64,000 nucleotides of DNA from Syngnathus acus (Eukaryota > Chordata > Actinopteri > Syngnathiformes > Syngnathidae): contig NC_051103.1 in NCBI RefSeq assembly GCF_901709675.1, positions 541,501 to 605,500 on the forward strand. The letters are read 5' to 3'. Made by a program: the position numbers and the translations under genes. Of this stretch, positions 21,664 to 33,109 are shown piece by piece. The notes under the pieces were generated by a model, which saw only the letters and a list, made by a program, of their open reading frames with translations, did no database searches and was not told the DNA's origin. Position 1 is the stretch's first letter; the number at the start of each line of letters is the position of its first letter.

Positions 21664-22205
21664 GTATGAAACTTAATCAAAGACTACCACATACTTGCCA
21701 ACTTTCTCGAATTAGGCAGGAGACTCCCGATTTTCAACACTGTATCCCTCCTGCCCACCGATCTGTAATTTCTCCCGCTAATCAGTGAAGTAAACAGTTT
21801 ACCTTGTGGGCAGTGTGACGCAACACGGCTCCTCCTTGCTGCGCACTGCACAGCCACCTGAAGTGTTTCCCTTCGTGGCCCTGCGACCTGCTCGCCACAA
21901 TGGCTCCCTTCCCCTGCTCGTTGTCCAGCGGCGCAAGCAGGAGGGCTCCACCCAAACGGCTGATATTGGCCTCCATAAACGACAGTACTCTAAAATACTC
22001 TAAAAAATACATCGGAGTGTCGAAAAATACATAAACCGGAACAAGACTATATCGAAACAAACTTAATCATTTAAACATTTAAAACCAAACAACAGAAGGA
22101 AGAAAAGGACCAGGATATGGATGTGTTTAATGTTACATACAAGACATACAATGTTACAAGTTCCACTCTCTGTTTGTCATGTTTTCTACACATTACTAGC
22201 TATTA

Positions 22206-22986
22206 CAATATTTTTCGCACCATAAGGCGCACTGGATTATAAGGCGCACCCTCATTGAATTTTTTATTTTAGAAATGATTTCATATATAGGGCACGCCGG
22301 ATTAAAAGGCACATAAAATAGAAGCTATACTGCAGCAAACTGAGGTTGACTAGGGTTGCGGTATGCACCCACTAGCCAATAACCAAAGAGCCCTCTGTAA
22401 ACAATCGCGTTTCACAAACTATCTCCTATCAAAGTGATCAGTACTGATTAAAGTTCGATCTAACACATTGGTACTGCTTACTTATGTTTCCCTTCCATAT
22501 CGATCCGTAAATTTACTCGAAACATTAACAGAGCAGCCTATTTTGAAATGAAATAGCCTCGTGCGTATAGCAGCTATCATTATAGCATTAGCCACCCGCA
22601 AACTCCCATGAGCCTCAGCTTCCAGACTCCCATAAGCCTCAGCAAAGTGTCATGGCAGCCCCTGTAAACAATCACATTTCTCAAACCTTCGCCCATAAAA
22701 GTGATCGGAACTGACTAAAGACTGATTTAACACATTGGTGCTGCTTATTTATGATTCCGTTGGATATTGATCCGTAAACGTACTCGAAAACATTAACGGA
22801 ACAGCCTATTTGAAATGAAATAGCCTCGCGGGTACAACAGCTATTCAGTGATGTAATTTGCTAGTCGTACTAAAACGTACTGAAAGATTTTGGCAGAGCG
22901 CTGTGTACAACCAGTATGGATCAACAAATTCATCAATTGATCCATATATAAAGCGCTCTGCATTATAAGGCGCACTGTGTTTTTTA
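22206..22986. mobile_element. non-autonomous DNA element ('ataaggcgcac' family)
   Basis: The terminal motif 'cgcaccataaggcgcactgg' at 22220 recurs inverted as 'cattataaggcgcactgtg' at 22962. The interior contains a duplicated segment (22390-22570 and 22655-22830, both with 'atttcgaaatgaaatagcctcg'-like blocks). It matches 1500-1646 and the inverted block at 57435-57706. Confidence 0.65.
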
Positions 22987-23204
22987 AAAATGGGACCCAT
23001 TGCCTCCCTGCTTGGCACTCAGCATTAAGGGTTGGAATTGGGGGGTTAGATCACCAAATGATTCCCGAGCGCGGCACCGCTGCTGCTCACTGCTCCCCTT
23101 TCCCCGAGGGGATGAATCAAAATCACACGGGGATGGGTTAAATACAGAGGACAAATTTCACCACACCCAGATGTGTGTATGACGATCATTAGGACTTTAA
23201 CTTG
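22987..23204 (+). mobile_element. tRNA-derived SINE, head missing
   Basis: Body from 'atgggacccattgcctccc' to the 'ggactttaacttg' tail, no tRNA-like head. The same copy, inverted, is at 57222-57434. Confidence 0.85.
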
Positions 23205-23560
23205 AACAAGTTATGTTCCATTATTAGCTATGCTGCAAGAGGCCTCTTTCTCCTCTCAGCAGAATAAAGCATTTGCTGTCAAATGCTACAATTGACACCT
23301 AACAATTTTTTTGTCATCTTGGTGTGTTCAAACCAAGTGTGAATGTTTTAAAGAAATTCTCTACAGCCTGTTACAGAGTGGTCCACAGACTGATACCGGG
23401 CCTCGGACCAGTGGTTGCAAAGTGCTGTTGTAGGGGCCGAAATCCTGATGAAAAAAAACCCACCTATTTTTTCACACCCCAAAGTTAGTCTGTATCATAT
23501 AAGACAAGAAAACGGTTGACGAATAACACTCCGCCCCACCTTCCATGCGGCTGAAGAAAT

Positions 23561-24010
23561 TGTTAGAGTGGTCCTCACTCTAACATATTTGCAAGAACCA
23601 CACGGGAGACAGTATGCCCTTTAAGCACTTGCAAGTGGAGAGATCATTCGTCACTGTGCAAACAGCGATGTTCGAACAAAGTCTGACTTTGGATTTTTGC
23701 AAGAGCATATTTATTGAGAACAAGCAGGGTGGGAGTGACATTGGACATGTTTGGTGGTCACCTCAGCAACTGGTTAATCAGTGCGGAGGGTCCCAGTTCA
23801 TTGTTTTACAAGGTCGTGAAAACAGAAACTAGTGGAGCATTTTAGATGACTAACTAAGCAAGAATGTTTCCACACCATTTGGAAAGTTTCAACAACTGAA
23901 TGGTTAAACTTTTCAAAGTCAAGTAAAGGTAAAGGGTTTAAACAAAGTTAATAATTCTAGTCTACATTCCAACATAATCATACGTTCAAGATAATTTGTC
24001 AACCCTAACA
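23561..24010 (-). repeat. solo LTR of the same retroviral family, 5-bp TSD GAAAT
   Basis: A 450-bp TGTTAG...CTAACA block is related to the provirus LTRs but diverged (ggtcctc instead of ggtgctc near its start). GAAAT flanks both sides (23556-23560 and 24011-24015). No primer site or coding region adjoins it, so it is the product of LTR-LTR recombination. Confidence 0.9.
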
Positions 24011-24208
24011 GAAATCGTGGACCGATACGCCAATGAAAAAAAAATCTCCCCATTTTTCACGCCGATTAAAAAAGAAATCTGCCTTTTTTTTCACAACCCA
24101 AAGTTGGCAAGTATGCACTCCCATAATATAATATGCGAACAAGCAATTACAATGCATGGTGCAATATATCATTGAGTGATACAAAAATATGGCTGATGTA
24201 ACCTTGTA

Positions 24209-25815
24209 CAGTGCCTTGCGAAAGTATTCGGCCCCCTTGAACCTTTCAACATTTTGCCACATTTCAGGCTTCAAACATAAAGATATAAAATTTTTATTTT
24301 TTGTCAAGAATCAACAAGTGGGACACAATCGTGAAGTGGAACGAAATTTATTGGATAATTTAAACTTTTTTAACAAATAAAAAACTGAAAAGTGGGGCGT
24401 TCAATATTATTCGGCCCCTTTACTTTCAGTGCAGCAAACTCACTCCAGAAGTTCAGTGAGGATCTTTGAATGATCCAATGTTGCCCTAAATGACTGATGA
24501 TGATAAATAGAAGGCTCCTGTGTGTAATCAAGTCTCCGTATAAATGCACCTGCTCTTTGATAGTCTCAGGGTTCTGTTTGAAGCGCAGAGAGAACCATGA
24601 AGACAAAGGAACACACCAGGCAGGTCCGAGATACTGTTGTGGAGAAGTTTAAAGCCGGATTTGGATACAAAAAGATTTCCCAAGCTTTAAACATCTCAAG
24701 GAGCACTGTGCAAGCAATTATATTGAAATGGAAGGAGTATCAGACCACTGCAAATCTACCAAGACCCGGCAATCCCTCCAAACTTTCATCTCAAACAAGG
24801 AGAAGACTGATCAGAGATGCAGCCAAGAGGCCCATGATCACTCTGGATGAACTGCAGATAACTACAGCTGAGGTGGGAGAGTCTGTCCATAGGACAACAA
24901 TCAGTCGTGCACTGCACAAATCTGGCCTTTATGGAAGAGTGGCAAGAAGAAAGCCATTTCTCAAAGATATCCATAAAAAGTCTCGTTTAAAGTTTGCCAC
25001 AAGCCACCTGGGAGACACACCAAACATGTGGAAGAAGGTGCTCTGGTCAGATGAAACCAAAATCGAACCTTTTGGCCACAATGCAAAATGATATGTTTGG
25101 CGTAAAAGCAACACAGCTCATCACCCTGAACACACCATCCCCACTGTCAAACATGGTGGTGGCAGCATCATGGTTTGGAACTGCTTTTCTTCAGCAGGGA
25201 CAGGGAAGATGGCTAAAATTGATGGGAAGATGGATGGAGCCAAATACAGGACCATTCTGGAAGAAAACCTGTTGGAGTCTGCAAAAGACCTGAGACTGGG
25301 ACGGAGATTTATCTTCCAACAGGACAATGATCCAAAACATAAAGCCAAATCTACAATGGAATGGTTCACAAATAGACGTATCCAGGTGTTAGAATGGCCA
25401 AGTCAAAGTCCAGACTTGAATCCAATTGAGAATCTGTGGAAAGAGCTGAAGACTGCTGTTCACAAACGCTCTCCATTCAACCTCACTGAGCTCGAGCTGT
25501 TTTGCAAGGAAGAATGGGCAAGAATTCCAGTCTCTCGATGTGCAAAACTGATAGAGACATACCCCAAGCGACTTGCAGCTGTAATTGCAGCAAAAGGTGG
25601 CGCTACAAAGTATTAGCGCAAGGGGGCCGAATAATATTGCACGCCCCACTTTTCAGTTTAAATTATCCAATAAAATTTGTTCCACTTCACGATTGTGTCC
25701 CACTTGTTGTTGATTCTTGATAAAAAATTAAACTTTTATGTCTTTATGTTTGAAGCCTGAAATGTCGCGAATTGTTGAAAGGTTCAAGGGGGCCGAATAC
25801 TTTCGCAAGGCACTG
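24209..25815 (+). mobile_element. Tc1-like transposon, 1.6 kb, almost intact
   Basis: The element is flanked by TA (24207-24208, 25816-25817). Its inverted repeats are about 200 bp, each with an outer and an inner copy of the 'tattcggcccc' direct repeat, the IR/DR arrangement bound by Tc1 transposases. The transposase lies between them. Confidence 0.95.
24597..25616 (+). pseudogene. Tc1 transposase with a single premature TGA
   Basis: Read through one stop, the frame gives about 339 residues, the family's usual length. An N-terminal paired-like helix-turn-helix (VEKFKAGFGYKKISQALNIS, then SRSTVQAI) binds the inverted repeats. The catalytic DD34E triad is present: Asp in WSDETK, Asp in QQDNDPKH, and Glu in NPIENLW, 34 residues later. 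A GGGSIMVW motif is also intact. The stop at 25089-25091 lies where an Arg (RYVWRK) would be expected and looks like a CGA to TGA transition. No other break was seen, so this copy died recently. The upstream start ATG is preceded by the inner repeat. Confidence 0.9.
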
Positions 25816-25916
25816 TATCTAAATTACAGCAGGGTCTCCCCCCAGAAAATCTGCTAAACCTGGTGGTTGGGAAAGCTGATGTGAAAACACTCTAAATATA
25901 AAGATGTATTGCATTG

Positions 25917-26057
25917 CAGTGGTCCCCAACCACCGGCTCACGCCCCGGTAACGGGCCGCGGGCCATAAAGTACTGGGCCACACAGTCAGTTTCCCTTGAC
26001 AGGTCTCGTCACGTGATAGCTCACCAGCCATTACCGCAAAAGCTTGCAAAAATGAGT
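25917..26057 (+). mobile_element. hAT 5'-end fragment
   Basis: It starts CAGTGGTCCCCAACCACCGG, like the hAT at 17041, and runs to an ATGAG start codon context at 26052. The sequence then diverges, and no right terminus was found. Confidence 0.6.
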
Positions 26058-26377
26058 GATTAAACATCTTTGGAGCTTCTTTGGAAATAGGAAAAGGCCC
26101 AATCTGGAGAAAATAAAATCTGCATTTAAAAGACAATTTCATGATTCCTACTTAACACTCCTATCGCCCTCAAATATAATAACAAATTTAGTCCTTGGGG
26201 TCAATCTGACCCCAGGCATAATTACCTTCAGAAAATAATTTACTGAATTTTATTGCCCAAGTTTTTGTGAAAGGTACTTTGTTTATCTGTTGAATACATA
26301 AATAACCCCAAGAAAATCATTTAGCTGACCTCTCTAGCGCCACCATCAGGTCAAATCTTTAAATTATAATTAAATTA
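26058..26377. other. unassigned repeat-like sequence
   Basis: Short frames only. The 'ggggtcaatctgacccca' palindromic block at 26197 suggests debris of a DNA element, but I could not define its ends. Confidence 0.3.
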
Positions 26378-27548
26378 CAGTCAAACCTCGGTTTTCGAAC
26401 GTCCCAGTTCTCGAACAAATTGGAAATCGAACAAAAAATTCGAGATTTTTTGCTTCGGTTGTCGAACAAAATTTGGAGATCAAACCTCGCGTGATGAGCC
26501 AGGAGGACCCGAGAAAACCCGACCGCGCGGCCCGGATGCCGACTGACGCCGTTCATTATTATATTTTCGTTACTTTGAGGATTGTATTAACCCCTAAACA
26601 TGCCTCCAAAGAAAGCAAGTGGGAGCAGTAAAGCCATCCTAAAACACAAAGACGCTCTTAAAGCAATGAGTGAGACAGTGAGTGCCCGGCGCGCTGCGGT
26701 TGCGCGATCGGACAAAATTAAGCTCCCTGCGCACTGATGTCCACTTAAATTTTGGAAAGTACATCAGGACTTTAAAAATATTTTCTAAATTTCAGCGACG
26801 GCTCTGTCACAATAATGCGACCAGCGCGGTGGGCGGCGCGCTACGGTTGGGCGTTCGGCGGTGCGCTGCAGTTGCGCGATCAGACAAAATTAAGCTCCCT
26901 GCGCACTGATGTCCACTTAAATTTTGGAAAGTACATCAGGACTTTAAAAATATTTTCTAAATTTCAGCGACGGCTCTGTCACGGGAGGACCAGAGAAAAC
27001 CAGACCGCGCGGCCCGGATGCCGACTGACTCCGTTGTTATTGTATTTTCGTTACTTTGAGGATTGTATTAACCCCTAATCATGCCTCCAAAGAAACAAGT
27101 GGGAGCAGTAAAGCATCCTAAAACACAAAGAGGCTCTTAAAGCAATGAGTGAGACAGTGAGTGCCCGGCGCGCTGCGGTTGCGCGATTGGAAAAAATTAA
27201 GCTCCCTGCGCACTGATGTCCACTTAAATTTTGGAAAGTACATCAGGACTTTAAAATTATTTTCTAAATTTCAGCGATGGCTCTGTCACAATAATGCGAC
27301 CAGCGCGGTGCAGTTGCGTGGTCGGCGATGCACTACGGTTGGGCGTTCGGCGGTGCGCTGCAGTTGCGCGATCGGACAAAAATGCGCACATGAAAAAATA
27401 CTGAAAAAAAGCATTTTTTTTTTTTGTTTGGAACGGATTAAAATTGTTTCCATTATTTGTAATAGGAAAACATGATTCGGAATTCGACCAATTTGCTTCT
27501 CGAACAGCCTTCTGGAACGGCTTGTGGTCGAAAACCGAGGCTCCGCTG
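26378..27548 (+). mobile_element. Tigger-like (pogo group) non-autonomous element, copy 1
   Basis: Ends CAGTCAAACCTCGGTTTTCGA and, inverted, CGAAAACCGAGGCTCCGCTG, with TA on both sides. A 45-codon relic at 26600-26737 starts MPPKKASGSSKA, the usual opening of Tigger/jerky-type transposases, then dies in frame. The interior holds at least three copies of a block starting near 26691, 26864 and 27169 ('gcgcactgatgtccacttaa'). Confidence 0.8.
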
Positions 27549-27569
27549 TATTTGCTTTCATTGCCAATG

Positions 27570-29350
27570 CTGAAGGATTGCCTGAATATTCGATTTGCAA
27601 TGAGAAGTTGTCAAATATAACAAGAAGAGCAATTTGGAGCGACATTTTCAGCTAAAGCATGATAAATTTGCTGCCGATCACCCAGTTGGAACTGAGAGGA
27701 AAGGTGCAATTTGAGGAACGAAAAAACAGTTTCAAGAAGTGGATTGCATCTCCAAACTGCTGCAAGTTTTGTTGCAGCCCGGGAGATAATAAAGCGCGGA
27801 AAACCATTCACCGATGGCGAGTACATGAAGGATTCATTCGTTAAAATATCAGAGTGCTTATTTTCGGACTTTAAAACCAAAACCGAGATCATTCAGAAAA
27901 TTAAAGACACGCCTCTCCCCACAAAAACAGTGAAGGAAATGGTAACTCTGTGAACTCTAATGGGCCGCAAGAAGAAATGATCAAATTGATACCACTATTT
28001 TTCTTTAAATTATTTTAATAGTAGGCATACAACTTATGTATTGACAGTCTATATTGCATTATAAAAGGCTTTTAGATTTTTGCGGCTCCAGACAGGTATG
28101 TTTTTTGTTTTTTTGGGACAATATGGCTCTTTGAACATTTTGGGTTGCCGAACCCTGATCTAGCAATTCACGGAACTGGTGGTGGTTTAATGCTATTGCG
28201 GTTATTTTGTTCACAATAGGGATGACAAGGTTCATTACCTCCATAAACTCCGGTGGGACTGTTTACGCACGCAGCGCCTCTTGGTGCAATATGCAATGGA
28301 ATGCAAGCAAATTCCGATCCAATGCTTTCTGTCGTAAAGTCACAAACTTTTGCGACCCTCTCATTTTCGGTGCGCCGTCTGTAGCAACTGAAATCAGGTG
28401 GCCAGTGTGTATCTCTGTCATTTAAACACTGCAGCACAGCCTCGCAGATCTCCTCCCCCCGTGTTTGGCCTTTTAGTGGTATCAATTTCTTCTTGCGGCC
28501 CATTAGAGTTCACGTACCTGCATAGCAGAGCTGCCTGTTCGATATCGGTCACGTCACACGACTCATCCATCACAGGCAATTGAGAAAGCTGGAGCTGAAT
28601 TGATGTCCTTGATCTGCTGATCGGTGATATTATTTGTGCGGAGAGGCATGTCTTTAATTTTCTGAATGATATCGGTTTTGTTTTTGAAGTCCGAAAATAG
28701 GCACTCTGATATTTTAATGAATGAATCCAACATGAACTCGCCATCGGTGAATGGTTTTCCGCGCTTTATTATCTCCCGGGCTCCAACAAAACTTGCAGCA
28801 GTAGTACAGTTTGGAGATGCAATCCACTTCTTGAAACTGTTTTTTTGGTCCTCAAATTTCTCCACCAGCACTGCAATTGCACCTTTCCTCTCAGTTGCAA
28901 CTGAGAACAGCTCTGGTTTATTCTCTCTCTCCGCAAAAACAGTGAAGGAAATGGTAACTCTGTGAACTCTAATGGGCCGCAAGAAGAAATGATCAAATTG
29001 AGACTACTATTTTTCTTTAAATTATTTTAATAGTAGGCATACAACTTATGTATTGACAGTCTATGTTGGATTATAAAAGGCTTTTAGATTTTTGCGGCTC
29101 CAGACAGGTATGTTTTTTGTTTTTTTGGGGACAATATGGCTCTTTGAACATTTTGGGTTGCCGAACCCTGATCTAGCAATTCACGGAACTGGCGGTAGTT
29201 TGCATGTGGTTCTGGAGCCGCGGGTTGCTGACCCCTGTGCTAGATGAAGTTGACAGCAAATATGCCGATCTCCTGCTGCACAACAAAGTCTGCTGGCTAT
29301 CCAGGGGAGACGTTTTGCGTCGCTTTGTTGCTTTGTATTTGTAGCCTACT
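27570..29350. pseudogene. rearranged, folded-back hAT transposase (GTF2IRD2-like)
   Basis: Plus-strand 27650-27940 encodes an ASFVAAREIIKRGKPFTDG segment and an ISECLFSDFKTKTEIIQKIK segment, typical of the hAT core region. The same region is present inverted at 28982-28563 and extends on the minus strand through PAFSIACD and an SSIGSEFACI-like part to about 28190. Two direct copies of a 250-bp 3' block (about 27934-28182 and 28942-29192) bracket the inverted part. A further plus-strand piece at 29240-29345 reads EVDSKYADLLLHNKVCWLSRG. All pieces are out of frame with each other. Such proteins cut and paste hAT ends, and none is functional here. Confidence 0.75.
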
Positions 29351-29396
29351 TACCGTATTTTTCATTTATTGATCCCCGGAGGTGGGGAAATTATCC

Positions 29397-31650
29397 ATAC
29401 CACAGAGCAGGTATACAAAAGTCAAAGTCAAAGTCTGCTTTATTGTCAATCTCTTCACATGCCAAGACACACAAAGAAATCGAAATTACGTTACCACTAT
29501 CCCACGGTGACAAGACATAGTACACGACATACATACAAGCAAACAACACAAAATAAAAACAAGAAGGCACAAACAATGAATAATAAGGGTGATGAATAAA
29601 TAATAAATAAACAAATAACACAATAAATAAGAGGAGCAAAACGGAGCAAGTGTGCATACAGCAGACAGTCAGAATATAGCGCAAAAGTACAGGACGCTAC
29701 GCAGAAGGGGGGAGAGAGTTCAGGTTCCTAACAGCCTGGAGTATGAAGCTGTTGGTGAGTCTGGTGGTGCGGGAGCGCAGGCTCCTGTACCTCTTCCCAG
29801 AGGGCAGAAGATCGAACAAAGAGTGAGCGGGGTGACTCACATCACTCACAATCGTGGTCGCCTTGCGGGTGAGATGGGAGGCGTAAATGTCCTTCAAGGA
29901 TGGGAGTGAAGCACCAATAATCTTACCAGCCGTGATCACTATGCGCTGGAGGGCCTTCATGTTGTAGTCAGTGCAGCTACCACCCCAAACAGCAATACAA
30001 CTGGAGAGGACGCTCTCAATGGTGCCACGGTAAAATGTAGTCATGACGGCCGGAGGAGCACACGCTCGCCTGAGTTTCCGCAGGAAGTACAGGCGGCGCT
30101 GGGCCTTCTTCGCCAGTGATGCGGTGTTGGTGGACCAGGAGAGATCCTCACTGATGTGCACCCCCAGGAACCTGGTGCTGCTCACTCTCTCCACCACAGC
30201 ACCGTCGATGGACAGCGGCAGGTGTTGGGTGTGACCCTTCCGGAAGTCAACAACAATCCCCTTGGTCTTGTTGACGTCCAGCAGGAGGTTGTTGTCCTTG
30301 CACCACGTGGTCAGAAAGTCAACCTCCAACCTGTATTGAGTCTCGTCACCCTTCGTGATGAGACCCACCAGAGTCGTGTCGTCAGCAAATTTCACCATGC
30401 GGTTGGTGCTGTAGGTTGCAGCGCAGTTATGCGTCAGCAGGGTGAAGAGCAGCGGACTGAGCACGCAGCCTTGCCGTGCTCAGCGTGATGCTGGCGGAGA
30501 TCTTGTCGCCAACACGTACCACCTGAGGTCTCTGACTGAGGAAGTCTAGTAGCCAGTTGCAGAGGTAGGTACTGAGGCCCAGCTTGGCGAGTTTGCAGAT
30601 GAGTCGTTGTGGCGCAATGGTGTTGAAGGCAGAACTGAAGTCCACAAACAGCAATCTCACATACGAGTCCCTACTCTCCAGGTGGGCGAGGGCCGAGTGG
30701 AGGGCAGAGCAGATGGCATCCTCAGAGGACCGTTTGGCTCGGTACGCAAACTGGAAGGGGTCTATGGAGGGGGGTAGAATGGATCTGATGTGCTCCATGA
30801 CAAGCCGCTCAAAGCACTTCATGATGATGGGCGTCAGTGCCACGGGGCGGTAGTCATTGAAGCAGGACGGGGCAGGTTTCTTTGGCACAGGTACGATGGT
30901 GGCAGCCTTGAAACACGAAGGGACGACGGCGTGAAGACACCCGTCAGCTCCCCAGCGCAGTCCTTCAGCGCTCGACCCGGGATGTTGTCAGGGCCCGCCG
31001 CCTTACGAGTGTTGATAGCGGCAAGCGCCCTCCTCACGCTATCAGCAGAGAGGCACAGGGGTTGCTCTTGTGGAGGAGGAGGGGCCTTCAGCGGGCAAGT
31101 GCTGTTCTGAGCGTCGAAGTCACACAGATGGCATGAGGGCAACTCAATAGACTCTCATAAGGCTGCCACACAACGGCACCACAAAGAAAGCCATAAACTG
31201 CGAAAGATAAAAGCCATCAAAGCAAAGCAAACAAAGCAAAAAGACAAAGGAAAAAAAGTAACAGCGGCCAACCAGCAGCCCTCAATATCAGAGAACACCC
31301 CAAAACACAGAAAATAGCCTCCACAGGGTCCATAGACAGGTGTAAGGGCAGTCCAGTTCAACGGTGCCCAATGGACCGTGGTCGTGAATCGGTGAAAACA
31401 TCACAAAGCAGGCAAACGTGTGAGCAGCGTCCTGGGCACCCAGTCGGGCACATGCAGATGGTCACCACGGGGCTAGCACGGCAAAGGTCGTTGGTTCCGA
31501 CGAGCACGAGGGAGCGGACTCCCCACAGGGGTCGCGGCTGCGAGGCCAAGGCGAGGGACCTGGTCAGCACCGGCCGGATAAGCAGGAAGCCGTCGTAGAG
31601 TTACGCCAGTCTCGACCGATGTCCGCAGCTGTCCCGGTCCCATGGGAAAA
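29397..31650 (-). mobile_element. L2-like LINE, 5' part deleted
   Basis: A 3' untranslated block (29420-29690, shared with 54473-54690, with 'cacatgccaagacac' and 'ctatcccacggtgacaagac') precedes minus-strand reverse transcriptase frames to 31142. The endonuclease is absent. Beyond 31142 is GC-rich leader-like sequence to about 31650. A poly-purine stretch at 31700-31830 is unassigned. Confidence 0.75.
29697..31142 (-). pseudogene. L2-like LINE reverse transcriptase, broken
   Basis: Three minus-strand frames make up the polymerase and C-terminus. 31142-30930 holds [20 protein letters not shown]. 30888-30475 holds [31 protein letters not shown] and [13 protein letters not shown]. 30464-29697 holds the catalytic KFADDTTLVGL and a C-terminal domain ending SFILQAVRNLNSL. 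A frameshift lies near 30925. A short deletion near 30470 removes the conserved GxPQG motif between the two catalytic blocks and shifts the frame. The enzyme cannot work. The FADD aspartates themselves are intact. Confidence 0.85.
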
Positions 31651-31844
31651 AAAATATCCTATCCTAAGCGATGCCGAGGTGCGGTAGAAGGCACCAGCAT
31701 CGCCGAATGGACAAAAATACAGAAAGAAAAAGGAGAAAAGAAGGAAATAAAGAGAAAAAGAGAGAACACTGCTGGGAGGCTGCCACTCACGTCGGTGCCA
31801 TACCAAAAAAAAAAAAAGTGAAACAAAATTACACAAGTTATGTT

Positions 31845-32091
31845 ATGCCCATGCAGTCCTTCACCCATATTGTGCTGTATTTAGTATTTCAGGTGCTTCG
31901 CCGTTTGTCCATAAAATTTATGAACAGATTCGTGGACTTGTTGAGCAAACTCCCATGCACCCTTGAGGAAACTGCCGAGGGTATAGAGCTGATTCACTGT
32001 TCCATGGGGAGAACGAAAACCACACTGGTCCTCCTGAATGTGAGATTCGACCTCCCGGCGGACCCTCCTCTCCAGCACCTCTGAATAGACC
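31845..32091 (-). pseudogene. RTE-like LINE A, reverse transcriptase piece (3' fragment)
   Basis: Minus-strand 32091-31881 encodes LERRVRREVESHIQEDQCGF, the same block as in LINE B (35215-35275 plus strand). It is the left piece of one LINE copy split by the hAT at 32092-36620. The downstream polymerase half is lost near 31845. Confidence 0.8.
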
Positions 32092-33109
32092 ATGGGTCAC
32101 CAACCTTTCTTAAACCGAGAGCTACTTCCTGGGTACTGATTAAGGCAAAGGGCTACCAGTTTGACACACACTTCTGAAATAGCCAATTTGCTCAATTTGG
32201 CTTTCACTATGTGTTATTATTGTCATTTCCAGTTCACATGTAAGTGTGATTTTAACAAGAATAGCAAAAATACAGTCAAACCTTGGTTTTTGACCACAAT
32301 CCGTTCCAGAAGGCGGTTCGAGAAGCGAATTGGTCGAATTCCGAATCTATTTTTCCCATTACAAATAATGGAAAAAATTTTAATCCGTTTCAAGACAAAA
32401 AACCCCGCCTTTTTTAAGCCTTTTTTCATTTGCGCATATTTGTCCGATCGCGCAACTGGAGCGCACCGCCAAACGTGCCACCGTAGCGCGTCGCCCACCG
32501 CGCAACTGCACCACGCTGGTCGCATTATTGTGACAGAGCCGTCGCTGAAATTTAGAAAATATTTTTTAAGTCCTGATGTACTTTCCAAAATTTAAGTGGA
32601 CCTAAGTGCGCAGGGAACTTAATTTTGTCCGATCGCGCAACTGCAGCGCACCGCCGAACGCGCAACAGTAGCACGTCGCCGACAGCGCAACTGCACCGCG
32701 CTGGTCGCATTATTGTGACAGAACCGTCGCTAAAATTTAGAAAATATTTTTAAAGTCCTGATGTACTTTCCAAAATTTAAGTGGACCTCAGTGCGCAGGG
32801 AGCTTAATTTGGTCCGATCGCGCAACTGCAGCGCGCCGGGCACTCACTGTCTCACTCATTGCTTTAAGAGCGTCTTTGTGTTTAAGGATGGCTTTACTGC
32901 TCCCACTTGCTTTCTTTGGAGGCATGATTAGGGGTTAATACAATCCTCAAAGTAACGAAAATATAATAATGAACGGCGTCAGTCGGCATCCGGGCCGCGC
33001 GGTCGGGTTTTCTCGGGTCCTCCTGGCTCATCACGCGAGGTTTGATCTCCAAATCTTGTTCGACAACCGAAGCAAAAAATCTCTAATTTTTTGTTTGAAT
33101 TCCGATTTG

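Larger units (their letters stand above)
21690..24115. mobile_element. DNA transposon remnant with CATACTTGCCAACTTT ends
   Basis: The left end CATACTTGCCAACTTT (21690) and right end AAAGTTGGCAAGTATG (24115) are inverted repeats. Flanks GACTACCA and CACTCCCA agree at 6 of 8 positions, suggesting a worn hAT-type duplication. Inside it lie a MITE-like block, a SINE and a solo LTR. No transposase frame is visible. Confidence 0.55.

Noticed and set aside
22714-24010. The inverted match to 56430-57706 read as a single transposon inserted twice
   Set aside because: The match ends at an LTR edge on one side and mid-element on the other, and the target duplications differ (GAAAT, GATAC), so segment copying fits better.
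29391-29684. 97-codon hydrophobic minus-strand frame
   Set aside because: It overlies the LINE 3' untranslated block that is repeated at 54473-54690.
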